Under the pieces are notes generated by a model. That model was not told the DNA's origin, ran no database searches, and was given only the letters and a program-made list of their open reading frames with translations. A DNA stretch of 48,084 nucleotides from JBPCPM01 sp050999155 (lineage in GTDB: Bacteria; Actinomycetota; Thermoleophilia; Solirubrobacterales; 70-9): NCBI GenBank assembly GCA_050999155.1, contig JBPCPM010000176.1, forward strand, positions 1-48,084, written 5' to 3'. Below are positions 34,446-42,363 of this stretch, one piece after another; the first letter of the stretch is position 1, and every line of letters begins with the position of its first letter. A program made the translations under genes and the position numbers.

Positions 34446-34519
34446 TCCGGGGTAGCTCAATTGGCAGAAGCGCTCGACTGTTAATCGAGAGGTTGTGGGT
34501 TCGAGCCCCACCCCCGGAG
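34446..34519 (+). tRNA. tRNA-Asn (anticodon GTT)
   Basis: Acceptor stem TCCGGGG pairs with CCCCGGA, discriminator G, anticodon stem CTCGA/TCGAG around loop CTGTTAA (anticodon GTT), T arm GTGGG-TTCGAGC-CCCAC. No CCA is encoded. The D arm is one base longer than usual (GCTC opposite GAAGC), a small oddity. Confidence 0.95.
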
Positions 34520-34544
34520 CTCGACCTGGGAGTGACGATGGCTT

Positions 34545-35792
34545 CTAGCGCCCGCTGGGCGCGGCCTGCGTCCGACTCGCGAGTCGCTCCACCAACTCCG
34601 CGGCCCGCACGGTCCCCGGCCCGTTTGCCCTCGAGGCGGCGCCGATCTCCGCGGCCCGACCGGCGAACGCCGGGTCTCCGAGGATTCGTCGCACCGCCCA
34701 GCGCAGCGGGCTGGGGTGGACCCAGCGGCCGGGCAGGCTCAGCCCCGCGCCCGACCAGCCGAGGCGGGTGCCGTTTTCCGTCTGGTCCCCCGCAGCGGGG
34801 CAGGCGAGCACCGGCACCCCAGCCTCCAGCGACCGCGCCAGGGTTCCGTGACCGCCGTGGCAGACGCACAGCGATGCCTCGCTGAGCGCCTGGGTGTAGG
34901 AGACCCAGTCGACGAGGGTGGCGTTGGCCGGCACCTCGATCGGCTCCGGGCGGGTGTGGTTGTTGAGCGTGGCCAGGACTCGGACCGGCTCGTCGGCGAG
35001 GCCGTCAAGCGCGGCCCGCACCAGCCGGCAGTCGGGGTCCTGGGAGGTGCTGGGCGCGACCAGGACGAGCGGCTGATCGCCAGCGGGCAGCTCGATGTCG
35101 GGGTGGGGCAGCTCGAAGGCCAACGGGCCCGTGACGTGGACGTGGTCGGGCCAGGCGCGCGGGTACTCCAGCGCCGGCAGGGTGCCCACCAGCACGAGTT
35201 GTTCGCTGAGCCCGCCGTGGAGCCGTTGCTGCGGGGGCAGGCCGAGGACCGCGCGCGCGTCGTTGAGCTCGTCGCGGCCCTGGCGCAGCCCCGTCTCCAG
35301 GGTGGGCCGGGCGCGGCGCCACAGCGCTCTCCCGAGCCCTGTGCGCGGCGGCCGCGCCCCGACTCCGAACAGCGGCGCGTTGTCGGCGCCCTGCTCGGAG
35401 GGAAACGGATGGGGCACGAGCGTCGCGCGCGGGATTCCCGCCTTCTCGGCGGCGAGCGCGGGGGCGAGGGTGAGGATGTCGCTGACGATCACGTCGGGGC
35501 GCAGCTCGGGGAGCAGGGGTCCCAGCGATCCCGCCGCCCGCGCGGCCGACATGAACGTGGCGGCCAGGTCACCGGGGTCCGAGAGCCCCGCACCGGCGTC
35601 GGGGAACACGACGTAGTCCTCGGCGGCCACGAACGACAGCCCCGTCTGCTCGACGGCATCGCGCCACCGGCCCCAGCTCTCGACCGTGACCTCGTGGCCC
35701 CGGCCATGCAGCTCGCGCGCCAGGGCAATGGCGGGAAACGCGTGGCCGGGATCGCCGAACGCGCTGACCAGAAGACGCAGCGGGGAGTGCAA
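34545..35792 (-). CDS. GT1 family glycosyltransferase (UGT/MGT-like)
   Basis: A 415-residue GT-B enzyme that transfers a sugar from a nucleotide donor to a small molecule or lipid. N-terminal half: LRLLVSAFGDPGHAFPAIAL with acceptor-site His; C-terminal donor-binding half: LVAPSTSQDPD, VDWVSYTQALSEASLCVCH, GGHGTLARSLEAGVPVLACP and the AAGDQTENG box. Resembles macrolide/antibiotic glycosyltransferases; acceptor unknown. Start is TTG at 35792; no ATG/GTG is available in frame. It converges on tRNA-Asn and diverges from the gene at 35926. Confidence 0.88.
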   Translation of the reverse strand: MHSPLRLLVSAFGDPGHAFPAIALARELHGRGHEVTVESWGRWRDAVEQTGLSFVAAEDYVVFPDAGAGLSDPGDLAATFMSAARAAGSLGPLLPELRPDVIVSDILTLAPALAAEKAGIPRATLVPHPFPSEQGADNAPLFGVGARPPRTGLGRALWRRARPTLETGLRQGRDELNDARAVLGLPPQQRLHGGLSEQLVLVGTLPALEYPRAWPDHVHVTGPLAFELPHPDIELPAGDQPLVLVAPSTSQDPDCRLVRAALDGLADEPVRVLATLNNHTRPEPIEVPANATLVDWVSYTQALSEASLCVCHGGHGTLARSLEAGVPVLACPAAGDQTENGTRLGWSGAGLSLPGRWVHPSPLRWAVRRILGDPAFAGRAAEIGAASRANGPGTVRAAELVERLASRTQAAPSGR

Positions 35793-35925
35793 GATCTCGT
35801 TCGGGAGGCGAAACCGATTGCGGAAAGGCCCGGTAGCCGATATCCGTTACCGGGACGCGCACCCTACCGCCAGGTCGGGGCACGCACCTGTCGCATCCGA
35901 TCCCTCCCGGAGGTCCGAGCCTGCC

Positions 35926-36513
35926 ATGAAGAACCGCTCCAGCCAGATCGAGCGTCTGCGCCGCTCGGTCGAGTTCATGCCGCGGCCCACCCGCGAGGCG
36001 ATGCTGCGTGGCATCGACGGCAACGAGATCGTCGCCGGCTCCTACACCGACAAGGACGGCGGCGTCTGCCCGATGCTCGCCGCCCACCGGGCCGGCGGAC
36101 GTACCTCCTACTCGTCCTTCGCCCGCGCCTGGGACGGCTTCACCGGCGCCCGCACCGCCCGCCGGGCCACCGAGCGCGAGGTCCGCGTCCTGCGCAGCCA
36201 CCTCGAGATGAGCCTGATGGCCGAGTCGACCGACAACCGCCCGCTCACCCAGATCGCCGCCGAGCTGCGCACCGAGCGCGCGCAGGCAGCCCGCCGGCGG
36301 GTCGTCGAGCGCCGCGCCGACGGCCCGGTACCCACCGGAGAGCGGGACCGCAGCGCCGAGCTGCGCAACCGCAGCCGCTGGTCCTGGCTGGTCCCGGTCC
36401 GTCGCTACGACGACTGGAAGCGCCTGGTCGCCGCCGCCGAGGAGCAGCTCGCCGAGCAGCGCGCGGGCGAGCTCGCCGCCTCCGAGCGCTTCGCCGAGCC
36501 CTCGCCGCACTGA
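35926..36513 (+). CDS. Conserved hypothetical protein, basic and helical
   Basis: A 195-residue soluble protein. N-terminal half (IERLRRSVEFMPRPTREAML, GNEIVAGSYTDKDGGVCPML) is compact and has a Cys in GGVCPM; the segment GRTSYSSFARAWDGFTGAR precedes long Arg/Glu helices (~85-195), including RSRWSWLVPVRRYDDW. I recognise no characterised family. ATG at 35926 has GGAGG 12 bases upstream (35909-35913). It is divergent from the glycosyltransferase and convergent with the phosphatase operon. Confidence 0.75.
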   Translation: MKNRSSQIERLRRSVEFMPRPTREAMLRGIDGNEIVAGSYTDKDGGVCPMLAAHRAGGRTSYSSFARAWDGFTGARTARRATEREVRVLRSHLEMSLMAESTDNRPLTQIAAELRTERAQAARRRVVERRADGPVPTGERDRSAELRNRSRWSWLVPVRRYDDWKRLVAAAEEQLAEQRAGELAASERFAEPSPH

Positions 36514-36535
36514 CACGCGGCCTCGGCTCAGCTCG

Positions 36536-38200
36536 CTACCCCGGCTCCGGACCGCCGGGCAACAAGGATCGCTCGAACACCAGCTCCAGCCGCGGGTCCC
36601 TCCAATCGGCGTTCCCCGTCGTCTCCATGCGACAGCGCGCCGCATCGGTCGAGAACTCAAGTCTCCCCAGGTGGTTGGCGTAGTTCGGCCCCTCCACGGT
36701 CCGCCAGGCCAAGGGCGGGTGGGGTACGCCCGCGGCTGCCGCCAGGCCCCGGCCGACCATCTCGCCGGCCCACGAGTGGCCGAACTCCATGACCTTGCGC
36801 TCGTGCGGCTCGAGGTCCTTGCGAAACGGCGAGCACACCGCCTGCCACAGGGATGTCTGTGACCCGGTTCCGGGTGGCAGCCCGATCTGCTGCAGGAAGC
36901 AGTGGTGGACGTCCCCGGCGATCAAGGTCATGGTCAGCGGGGCCGGTCCAAAGGTGCCCGTCGCAACGCCGCGCAGCAGCTCGCACAGCCGCAGGAACGA
37001 GTCCTGGAACGACCCCCAGTGGTCGAGCACCGCGGTCTGGCGGATCCGCTCGGCGATGCGTGACGCTCGCGCGCCCCACGCGCCGTCGGCCACGGCCTCG
37101 TTCCACGCCTCGCCGTACTGGATGCCCTCGGCCATGAGAAACGGCACGGAGCTCGCCAGGACGATGTGCTGGGCGCCCCGCTCCAGCGCTGCGCGGATCC
37201 GCTCCTCGATCCAGTCCCACTCACCGTCGTGGCACATCCGCCGCTCGGTGGGGGTGAGAACGCGCTCGGCCCGCGAGTCGACGGCGATGACCTGAGCGTT
37301 GCCCAGGTCACGTTCCCAGGTCCACCGGTAGCGCTCGGGCACCCGGTCGGACTCGACGGCGAGCTGGCGCAGGAATGGCCCCAGGGGCGCGCCGCTGCGG
37401 ATGTGGCGGCAGACCTCGTCGTGGTCGAGCTCGTCGGGTGCGAGGTTGCCGGCGTGCTGGTAGATCCAGTAGGCCGACAGCCCATCCGAGATCCGCTGGT
37501 CGTACCACCCAAGCGCCCGGCGCTCTTTCAGCCAATCGAGGGAGATCTTCCACTCGGCGGAGATCTCGTGGTCGTCGAACAGCATCCCGACCGCCACGGT
37601 GGACAGCAGCCAGCGCACGATCTCGTCGCTCCAGGCTTCCTTGTAGGCCTCGGCGTAGTCGGAGAAGTCGCTGAGCTCGTCTGGCGGCTCCTGGCTGGAG
37701 TCGACGGTCTCGAGCATGCGGGGGGAGAGATCGTCCGCGTAGATCTGGTCGCCGAGCATCAGCAGCAGGTGCGGCCAGTGGTCGGGATCGCCGCGCAGCA
37801 GCTCGCACCCCAGCGTGCGCAGGGCATCGATGCCGCGCCCGCGCTCGTCCTCGGTGATGCGGTCGGTGTAGGGCGGTTCGTGTGGTCCTGTCGTGCGGCA
37901 GGACCCGAACGCGATCCGCTGGGTGTCTCCGGGCGCGACGGTCCGGATCATGGGGGCGGGGTGGGGGTAGTCCGGGGGAGGCCAGGCGTGGTCGCCGTCG
38001 AGCGTGACCTCGTACGGCGTCTCGCTGCCCGGTTCCAGCCCACGGATGCCCACGATCGCGTAGTGGTGGCCGTCCATCGAGAACGTGTCCTCGGAGGTGC
38101 CCAGGACCTCGACGCGGCACGGCCCGTCGGTCTCCACCCACACCGTGGCCTCGCAGTCTCCGACGTAGCGGAGGATCGGTCCGAGAAGCAGGCTGGCCAT
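36536..38200 (-). CDS. PhoD-like metallophosphatase
   Basis: A 554-residue member of the alkaline phosphatase D / metallophosphatase family, lacking a signal peptide and so probably cytoplasmic. Residues ~1-70 form a beta-sandwich-like domain (VWVETDGPCRVEVLG, RGLEPGSETPYEVTL); then RIAFGSCRTTG, LLMLGDQIYADD, MLFDDHEISAEW, VIAVDSRAER, HIVLASSVPFL and LIAGDVHHCF, containing the metal-binding Asp, Asn/His sites. ATG at 38200 follows the adenine deaminase stop by five bases, so they share a transcript. Substrate could be a phosphodiester or nucleotide; unknown. Confidence 0.85.
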   Translation of the reverse strand: MASLLLGPILRYVGDCEATVWVETDGPCRVEVLGTSEDTFSMDGHHYAIVGIRGLEPGSETPYEVTLDGDHAWPPPDYPHPAPMIRTVAPGDTQRIAFGSCRTTGPHEPPYTDRITEDERGRGIDALRTLGCELLRGDPDHWPHLLLMLGDQIYADDLSPRMLETVDSSQEPPDELSDFSDYAEAYKEAWSDEIVRWLLSTVAVGMLFDDHEISAEWKISLDWLKERRALGWYDQRISDGLSAYWIYQHAGNLAPDELDHDEVCRHIRSGAPLGPFLRQLAVESDRVPERYRWTWERDLGNAQVIAVDSRAERVLTPTERRMCHDGEWDWIEERIRAALERGAQHIVLASSVPFLMAEGIQYGEAWNEAVADGAWGARASRIAERIRQTAVLDHWGSFQDSFLRLCELLRGVATGTFGPAPLTMTLIAGDVHHCFLQQIGLPPGTGSQTSLWQAVCSPFRKDLEPHERKVMEFGHSWAGEMVGRGLAAAAGVPHPPLAWRTVEGPNYANHLGRLEFSTDAARCRMETTGNADWRDPRLELVFERSLLPGGPEPG

Positions 38201-38205
38201 CGCGA

Positions 38206-39954
38206 TCAGCCGGCGAACAGGTCGATGACGGAGAACGAGCCGACGTCGACCGGGCCGCGGTCGGTGACCTTGAAGGCCGGGATGACCTCCAGCGCGCAAA
38301 ACGACAGCAGCATGAACGGGTCGGCCACCTCGCTGCCCAAACGGCCTGCGGCGCGGTGCAGCTCCCGGTGGGCGTCGGCGACCACGCCGGGATCCGCCTG
38401 GCTCATCAGCCCGGCGACGGGCAACGCGAGCGCGGCAAGCGTCTCGCCGTCGCGTACCGCCGCCTGGCCGCCGCCCAGGTCGGTGACGACCTGCGCCGCG
38501 TGCGTGATCTCGTTGTCGGAGGTGCCGGCCACGACGAGGTTGTGGCAGTCGTGGGCCACGGTCGACGCGATGGCGCCCCGCGCCAGCCCGAGCCCCTGCA
38601 CGAACCCGACCCCGACCCGACCGCTGCCGTGGTGGCGCTCGAAGACGCAGATCTTCGCCACGTCGCGCTCGGGATCGGCGACTGCGGTGCCGTCCTCGAT
38701 CCGTGCCTCGAGCTCGCGCAGCTCGGTGACGATCTGTCCCTCGGTCGTCCCCACGACCCGTAGCGCGCCCGATCCGGCCTCGACGCGCAGCGCGGCGGGG
38801 TCGGGGTCGATGCGCACCCCGCTGTCCGGCGGTGGCCCCGCGTCCGAGCGCACCCGCTCGGTGAGCCGCCCGCCGGAGGCCACGGTGTGCCCACCGTGCA
38901 GCACCGTGCGAGCCCGGAAGCCCACGAGGTCCTCGAGGACCACGATGTCGGCCCGGCGGCCAGGCGCGAGCATGCCGCGGTCGTGCAGCCGGAAGTGCTC
39001 GGCGACGTTGATCGTGACCATCTGCAGGGCGACCAGCGGGTCGAGCCCGTGCTCGAGCGCGCGGCGCAGCTGGTGGTCGAGGTGGCCGCGGTCCGAGAGG
39101 TCGGCGGCGTGGCAGTCGTCGGTCACGAACATGAACCGGCGGCTGTTGGCCGGTGTCACGAGCCCGATCAGCGCATCGAGGTTCCGCGCCGTGGACCCCT
39201 CGCGGATCATGATCCGCATGCCCCGGCGCAGCTTCTCGCGCGCTTCTGCGGCGGTCGTGCACTCGTGGTCGGAGGCGGGGCCGGCGCCCACGTACGCGTT
39301 GAGTCCCAGGCCACCCAGGCCCGGGGCGTGACCGTCGATCACCCGGCCGGCGAAGGCGTCGAGCTTGGCCGTCACGTCCGGCTCGGCGGCCACCACGAGG
39401 GGAAAGCTCATCACCTCGGCCAGCCCGGCGAACGGCTGCTCGTCGTCGAGGGCGAGCAGGTCGTCGACCCCGAGCGTCGCCCCCGCCGTCCCGAGGTCCG
39501 AGGCGGGCACGCACGGCGAAGCCCCGTAGCGGATGTCGACCGGCAGGCCGCGTGACGCGTCGCGCATCCACCGCACACCGTCGGCCCCGCAGACGTTGGC
39601 GATCTCGTGCGGGTCGGCGACGACCGTGCCCGTGCCGCGGGGAGCGACGAGCGCCGCGAATCCGGGTGGGGTTAGCAGGCTCGACTCCACGTGCAGGTGG
39701 CCCTCGATGAAGGCGGGAGTCAGGAATGTCCCGTCGACCTCCAAAATCTTCTCGCCGTCGTACGGGCCGAGGCCCGCGATCAGGCCGTCGGCGATCGCGA
39801 CATCGGCGCGCTCGAGCTCGCAGCTCGCCACGTTGACCACCGTGCCGCCGCGCAGCACCACGTCGGCCGGGACGTCGCCACGGGCAACCGCGGCCAACCG
39901 GGCGCGGGCAGCCAGTGGGTCGGCGGGCGCCGAGGGGGTGGGCAGAGGCGGCAC
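38206..39954 (-). CDS. ade: Adenine deaminase
   Basis: Converts adenine to hypoxanthine in purine salvage. The 582 residues have the amidohydrolase layout: beta-sandwich (VVLRGGTVVNVASCELERA), metal motif FIEGHLHVESSLLTPPGF, DPHEIANVCG, SFPLVVAAEP, DGHAPGLGG, VTDDCHAADL, the PGRRADIVVLEDL end of the barrel, then the C-terminal domain with AHDCHNLVVAG and VTDRGPVD. Typical homologues are 550-600 residues. GTG at 39954 lies 15 bases after the upstream dehydrogenase stop. Confidence 0.9.
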   Translation of the reverse strand: MPPLPTPSAPADPLAARARLAAVARGDVPADVVLRGGTVVNVASCELERADVAIADGLIAGLGPYDGEKILEVDGTFLTPAFIEGHLHVESSLLTPPGFAALVAPRGTGTVVADPHEIANVCGADGVRWMRDASRGLPVDIRYGASPCVPASDLGTAGATLGVDDLLALDDEQPFAGLAEVMSFPLVVAAEPDVTAKLDAFAGRVIDGHAPGLGGLGLNAYVGAGPASDHECTTAAEAREKLRRGMRIMIREGSTARNLDALIGLVTPANSRRFMFVTDDCHAADLSDRGHLDHQLRRALEHGLDPLVALQMVTINVAEHFRLHDRGMLAPGRRADIVVLEDLVGFRARTVLHGGHTVASGGRLTERVRSDAGPPPDSGVRIDPDPAALRVEAGSGALRVVGTTEGQIVTELRELEARIEDGTAVADPERDVAKICVFERHHGSGRVGVGFVQGLGLARGAIASTVAHDCHNLVVAGTSDNEITHAAQVVTDLGGGQAAVRDGETLAALALPVAGLMSQADPGVVADAHRELHRAAGRLGSEVADPFMLLSFCALEVIPAFKVTDRGPVDVGSFSVIDLFAG

Positions 39955-39969
39955 GGGCTGCGGCCGTAG

Positions 39970-40695
39970 CTAGAACCCGGCTTCGCCGGGTCGCGTGTAG
40001 ACGACCTCGGGGATCAGGCAGTTCGGTGAGGTCCGCAGCAGCAGGCGCACGGTCTCGGCGAGATCCTCGGGCTTGATCATCTCCTCGGGATCGACCTCGT
40101 CGCGCACCCATTCGGTCATCGGCGTGTCGACGAACCCCGGGCACAGGGCGGTGACCTGGATGCCCGACTCGCCGAGCTCCTTCTGGGCCGCCTGGCTGAA
40201 GCCGATGACCGCCGACTTGGTCGCCGAGTAGACGGTGAGCCACCCCTGCCCCTGCTTGCCGGCGATCGACGCGGTGTTGACGATCAGCGCCTTGCCGTGC
40301 TCTGCCCCGGCTTCCTTGAGCATCGGCGTGCCTTCGCGGGTGGCGAGGATCACACCACGGAGGTTGACCCCGAGCTGCATGTCGACCTTCTTGGCCTCGA
40401 GCTCGGCGATGGGCCCGCCGATGCCGACACCCGCGTTGTTGACGAGCACGTCCAGGCGCCCGTGACGGTCCTTGTGGGTGGCAAACAGCGAGGTGATGTC
40501 GTCTTCGGAGGTCATGTCGGCGGGGACGGCCTCGACCGGCAGACCCGCGACGGCGAGCTCCCCGACAGCCTTCTCGAGCTTGTCGGGACGGCGTGCGCTC
40601 ATCGTCACCGCGTGGCCGTCTTCGGCCAGCGCTCGGGAGATCGCCAATCCGATCCCGCTCGAGGCCCCCGTCACCAGCGCTGCTCGATCTGCCAC
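39970..40695 (-). CDS. Short-chain dehydrogenase/reductase
   Basis: A 241-residue classical SDR: RAALVTGASSGIGLAISRAL, NNAGVGIGGPI, catalytic Ser in VNTASIAG, YSATKSA Tyr/Lys and PGFVDTPM. SARRPDK after strand two favours NADP. Close to sorbitol/3-ketoacyl-ACP reductase-type proteins; substrate unknown. GTG at 40695 is preceded by GAGAGGA and a TACCGT box (40731-40726), giving a 30-base leader. First gene of the reverse operon with ade and the PhoD-like gene. Confidence 0.87.
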   Translation of the reverse strand: MADRAALVTGASSGIGLAISRALAEDGHAVTMSARRPDKLEKAVGELAVAGLPVEAVPADMTSEDDITSLFATHKDRHGRLDVLVNNAGVGIGGPIAELEAKKVDMQLGVNLRGVILATREGTPMLKEAGAEHGKALIVNTASIAGKQGQGWLTVYSATKSAVIGFSQAAQKELGESGIQVTALCPGFVDTPMTEWVRDEVDPEEMIKPEDLAETVRLLLRTSPNCLIPEVVYTRPGEAGF

Positions 40696-40725
40696 TTTTC
40701 GTCCTCTCGATCGCGGTTTCCGGTG

Positions 40726-40731
40726 ACGGTA
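40726..40731 (-). promoter_or_regulatory. -10 box TACCGT for the dehydrogenase-ade-phosphatase operon
   Basis: Reverse-strand TACCGT about 30 bases upstream of the GTG at 40695, with a ribosome site GAGAGGA between them. Confidence 0.4.
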
Positions 40732-40781
40732 CCCCAGGGACGGGCCGCCCAGTCCCCGACGGGGCGACGGAGCCCGCTCGC

Positions 40782-40787
40782 TACGAT
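40782..40787 (+). promoter_or_regulatory. -10 box TACGAT for the lipoprotein gene, leaderless
   Basis: TACGAT ends eight bases before ATG 40796 without any ribosome site. Confidence 0.5.
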
Positions 40788-40795
40788 CGCTCGCG

Positions 40796-41785
40796 ATGTC
40801 GTCGCGCCGGCCGCGCATGCCAGCCCTGTTCATTGCGCCGTTGACGCTTGCCTTGCTGGCGGGCTGCGGCACCGACTCCAGCACCTCGACCGGAGACGGT
40901 CCCGAGGCCGTGCCCGCCGCCGACGCATCGGTGTTCCCCGAGGCGGGCAAGCGCACCCTCACCGAGTTCATCGAGCAGGAGGGCGAGAACCGCGATGCGC
41001 CCGTCCTCACGCCCGGCGGCATGGTGGCCCGGCCCGGAACGCAGCGGTTCAGCTTCGCGCTGTTCACCATCGCCCGCGAGCAAGTGTCCGACGTGGACGA
41101 GGTCGCGCTCTACGTGGCCCGGGGCGCCGACGGCACCGTGACGGGCCCCTACCCGGCCCGGCGAGACCCGTTGACCACCGAGGCCCGCTTCCGTTCCAAG
41201 ACGGCCGGCGAGGAGGATGCCGAGGCCGTCTACGTCTCCGACGTGGAGTTCGAGGGCAGGGGGGAGAGTCGCGTAGCCGCGGTCGTGCGGCGGGGGGACA
41301 CCAACCACGTGACCCGCCCGATCAGCGTGGTCGTTCGCAGCTTCGACCGGATTCCCGCCGCCGGCGACCGCGCACCCAAGGTGGGCACACCGACGGTTTC
41401 CGATGTCGCCGACGTGTCGGCCATCGACACCCGCCAGCCGCCGACCTCGATGCACGACACGGACCTCTCGAAGGTGCTGGGCCGAAAGCCCGTGGTCCTG
41501 CTGTTCGCCACCCCGGCCCTGTGCCAGACCCGGGTCTGCGGACCGGTGGCCGACGTCACCGAGCAGGTCAAGCAGCAGACCCCCGGCGACGAGGTGCAGT
41601 TCATCCACATGGAGATCTACAAGGACAACGACGTGGCCAAGGGGCTGCGGCCCCAGGTGCAGGCCTACGGCCTTCCGACCGAACCCTGGGTGTTCGTCAC
41701 CGACCGCAAGGGTGTCGTGCGCACGGCAATCGAGGGGGCGTTCGGCGTCGACGAGCTCAAGAAGGCCGTGGCCGAGGTCCGCTAG
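40796..41785 (+). CDS. Lipoprotein with thioredoxin-like domain (CX4C)
   Basis: A 329-residue exported lipoprotein: signal peptide with lipobox LLAGC (Cys24), a ~150-residue beta-rich region (QRFSFALFTIAREQVSDVDE, ALYVARGADGTVTGPYPA), and a C-terminal thioredoxin-like domain: KPVVLLFATPALCQTRVCGP, then FIHMEIYKDND and the cis-Pro-like LPTEPWVFVTDRKG. The cysteines are at 243 and 248, i.e. CX4C instead of CXXC. It could be an extracytoplasmic redox or thiol-binding protein; function is inferred from fold only. Its end converges with the CoA-binding gene across a G-rich gap. Confidence 0.75.
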   Translation: MSSRRPRMPALFIAPLTLALLAGCGTDSSTSTGDGPEAVPAADASVFPEAGKRTLTEFIEQEGENRDAPVLTPGGMVARPGTQRFSFALFTIAREQVSDVDEVALYVARGADGTVTGPYPARRDPLTTEARFRSKTAGEEDAEAVYVSDVEFEGRGESRVAAVVRRGDTNHVTRPISVVVRSFDRIPAAGDRAPKVGTPTVSDVADVSAIDTRQPPTSMHDTDLSKVLGRKPVVLLFATPALCQTRVCGPVADVTEQVKQQTPGDEVQFIHMEIYKDNDVAKGLRPQVQAYGLPTEPWVFVTDRKGVVRTAIEGAFGVDELKKAVAEVR

Positions 41786-41793
41786 CCGGGTCC

Positions 41794-41814
41794 GGGGAGG
41801 GGCCGGGGCCGGGG
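41794..41814 (+). other. Potential G-quadruplex between convergent genes
   Basis: Four runs of GGGG separated by A, CC and CC lie nine bases after the lipoprotein stop and 12 bases before the end of the reverse gene. This fits the four-run, short-loop quadruplex pattern and may act in transcript ending. Confidence 0.45.
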
Positions 41815-41826
41815 CCGACGGGTCGG

Positions 41827-42237
41827 CTAGATGCCGAGCCGGGGGTGCTCGATGGCCGGGCAGCGGTCCATGACGACCTCGAGCCCGGCACCCTCGGCTC
41901 GGGCGGCGGCTGCCGGGTCGACGACACCGAGCTGCATCCACACGGCCTTCGCGCCGATCGCGATCGCCTCGTCGACGTGCTCGCCGGCCAGCTCACTGCG
42001 CCGGAAGATGTCGACGACGTCGACCTGCTCCGTCTCGGGGATGGAGGCCAGGTCGGGGTAGCACCGCTGTCCGAGGACCTCCTCGACCGTGGGGTTCACC
42101 GGGATCATGCGGTATCCACGTTCCATGAGAAACCGCGCGACGCCGTGGCTGGGACGGCCGGGGCTTGGGGAGGCGCCCACCACCGCCCACGTGCGGGTGG
42201 TCGACAGGACCTCGCGGATTGTGTCGTCGGTGGCCAC
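41827..42237 (-). CDS. CoA-binding domain protein (YccU-like)
   Basis: A 136-residue single Rossmann-fold domain: TWAVVGASPSPGRPSHGVA, FLMERGYRMIPVNPTVEEVL, VDVVDIFRRSELAGEHVDEA, AVWMQLGVV and the ending MDRCPAIEH with a conserved Cys. The family binds CoA or related nucleotides; no catalytic role established. GTG at 42237; convergent with the lipoprotein gene and divergent from the coiled-coil gene. Confidence 0.88.
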   Translation of the reverse strand: MATDDTIREVLSTTRTWAVVGASPSPGRPSHGVARFLMERGYRMIPVNPTVEEVLGQRCYPDLASIPETEQVDVVDIFRRSELAGEHVDEAIAIGAKAVWMQLGVVDPAAAARAEGAGLEVVMDRCPAIEHPRLGI

Positions 42238-42327
42238 CGATTCAGCCTAGTGGACACCGGCCAGGTGCTCGGAGACGCGCCGACCCTGCGTTTGCCGGGT
42301 CCGGCGCCGGGGGAGATAAGAGCTTCA

Positions 42328-42358
42328 GCCCCGAACGGGGGCAACCGGGTTCGGGAGG
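42328..42358 (+). promoter_or_regulatory. Leader with two competing hairpins covering a ribosome site
   Basis: GCCCC (42328-42332) can pair with GGGGC (42338-42342), or CCCGAAC (42330-42336) can pair with GTTCGGG (42349-42355). The two share bases, and the second buries the first half of the ribosome site GGGAGG (42353-42358). It resembles a translation-control switch; no known riboswitch class recognised. Confidence 0.35.
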
Positions 42359-42363
42359 TAGTC

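Noticed and set aside
34548..34562. Hairpin GCGCCC-GCT-GGGCGC as terminator of tRNA-Asn
   Set aside because: Lies in the last codons of the reverse glycosyltransferase gene and has no U-run; may be chance in GC-rich coding DNA.
36536..40243. Very long reverse open frame of over 1200 codons across two genes
   Set aside because: Only the part below 38200 is PhoD-like; the rest is an Arg/Gly/Pro-rich shadow of adenine deaminase in another frame.
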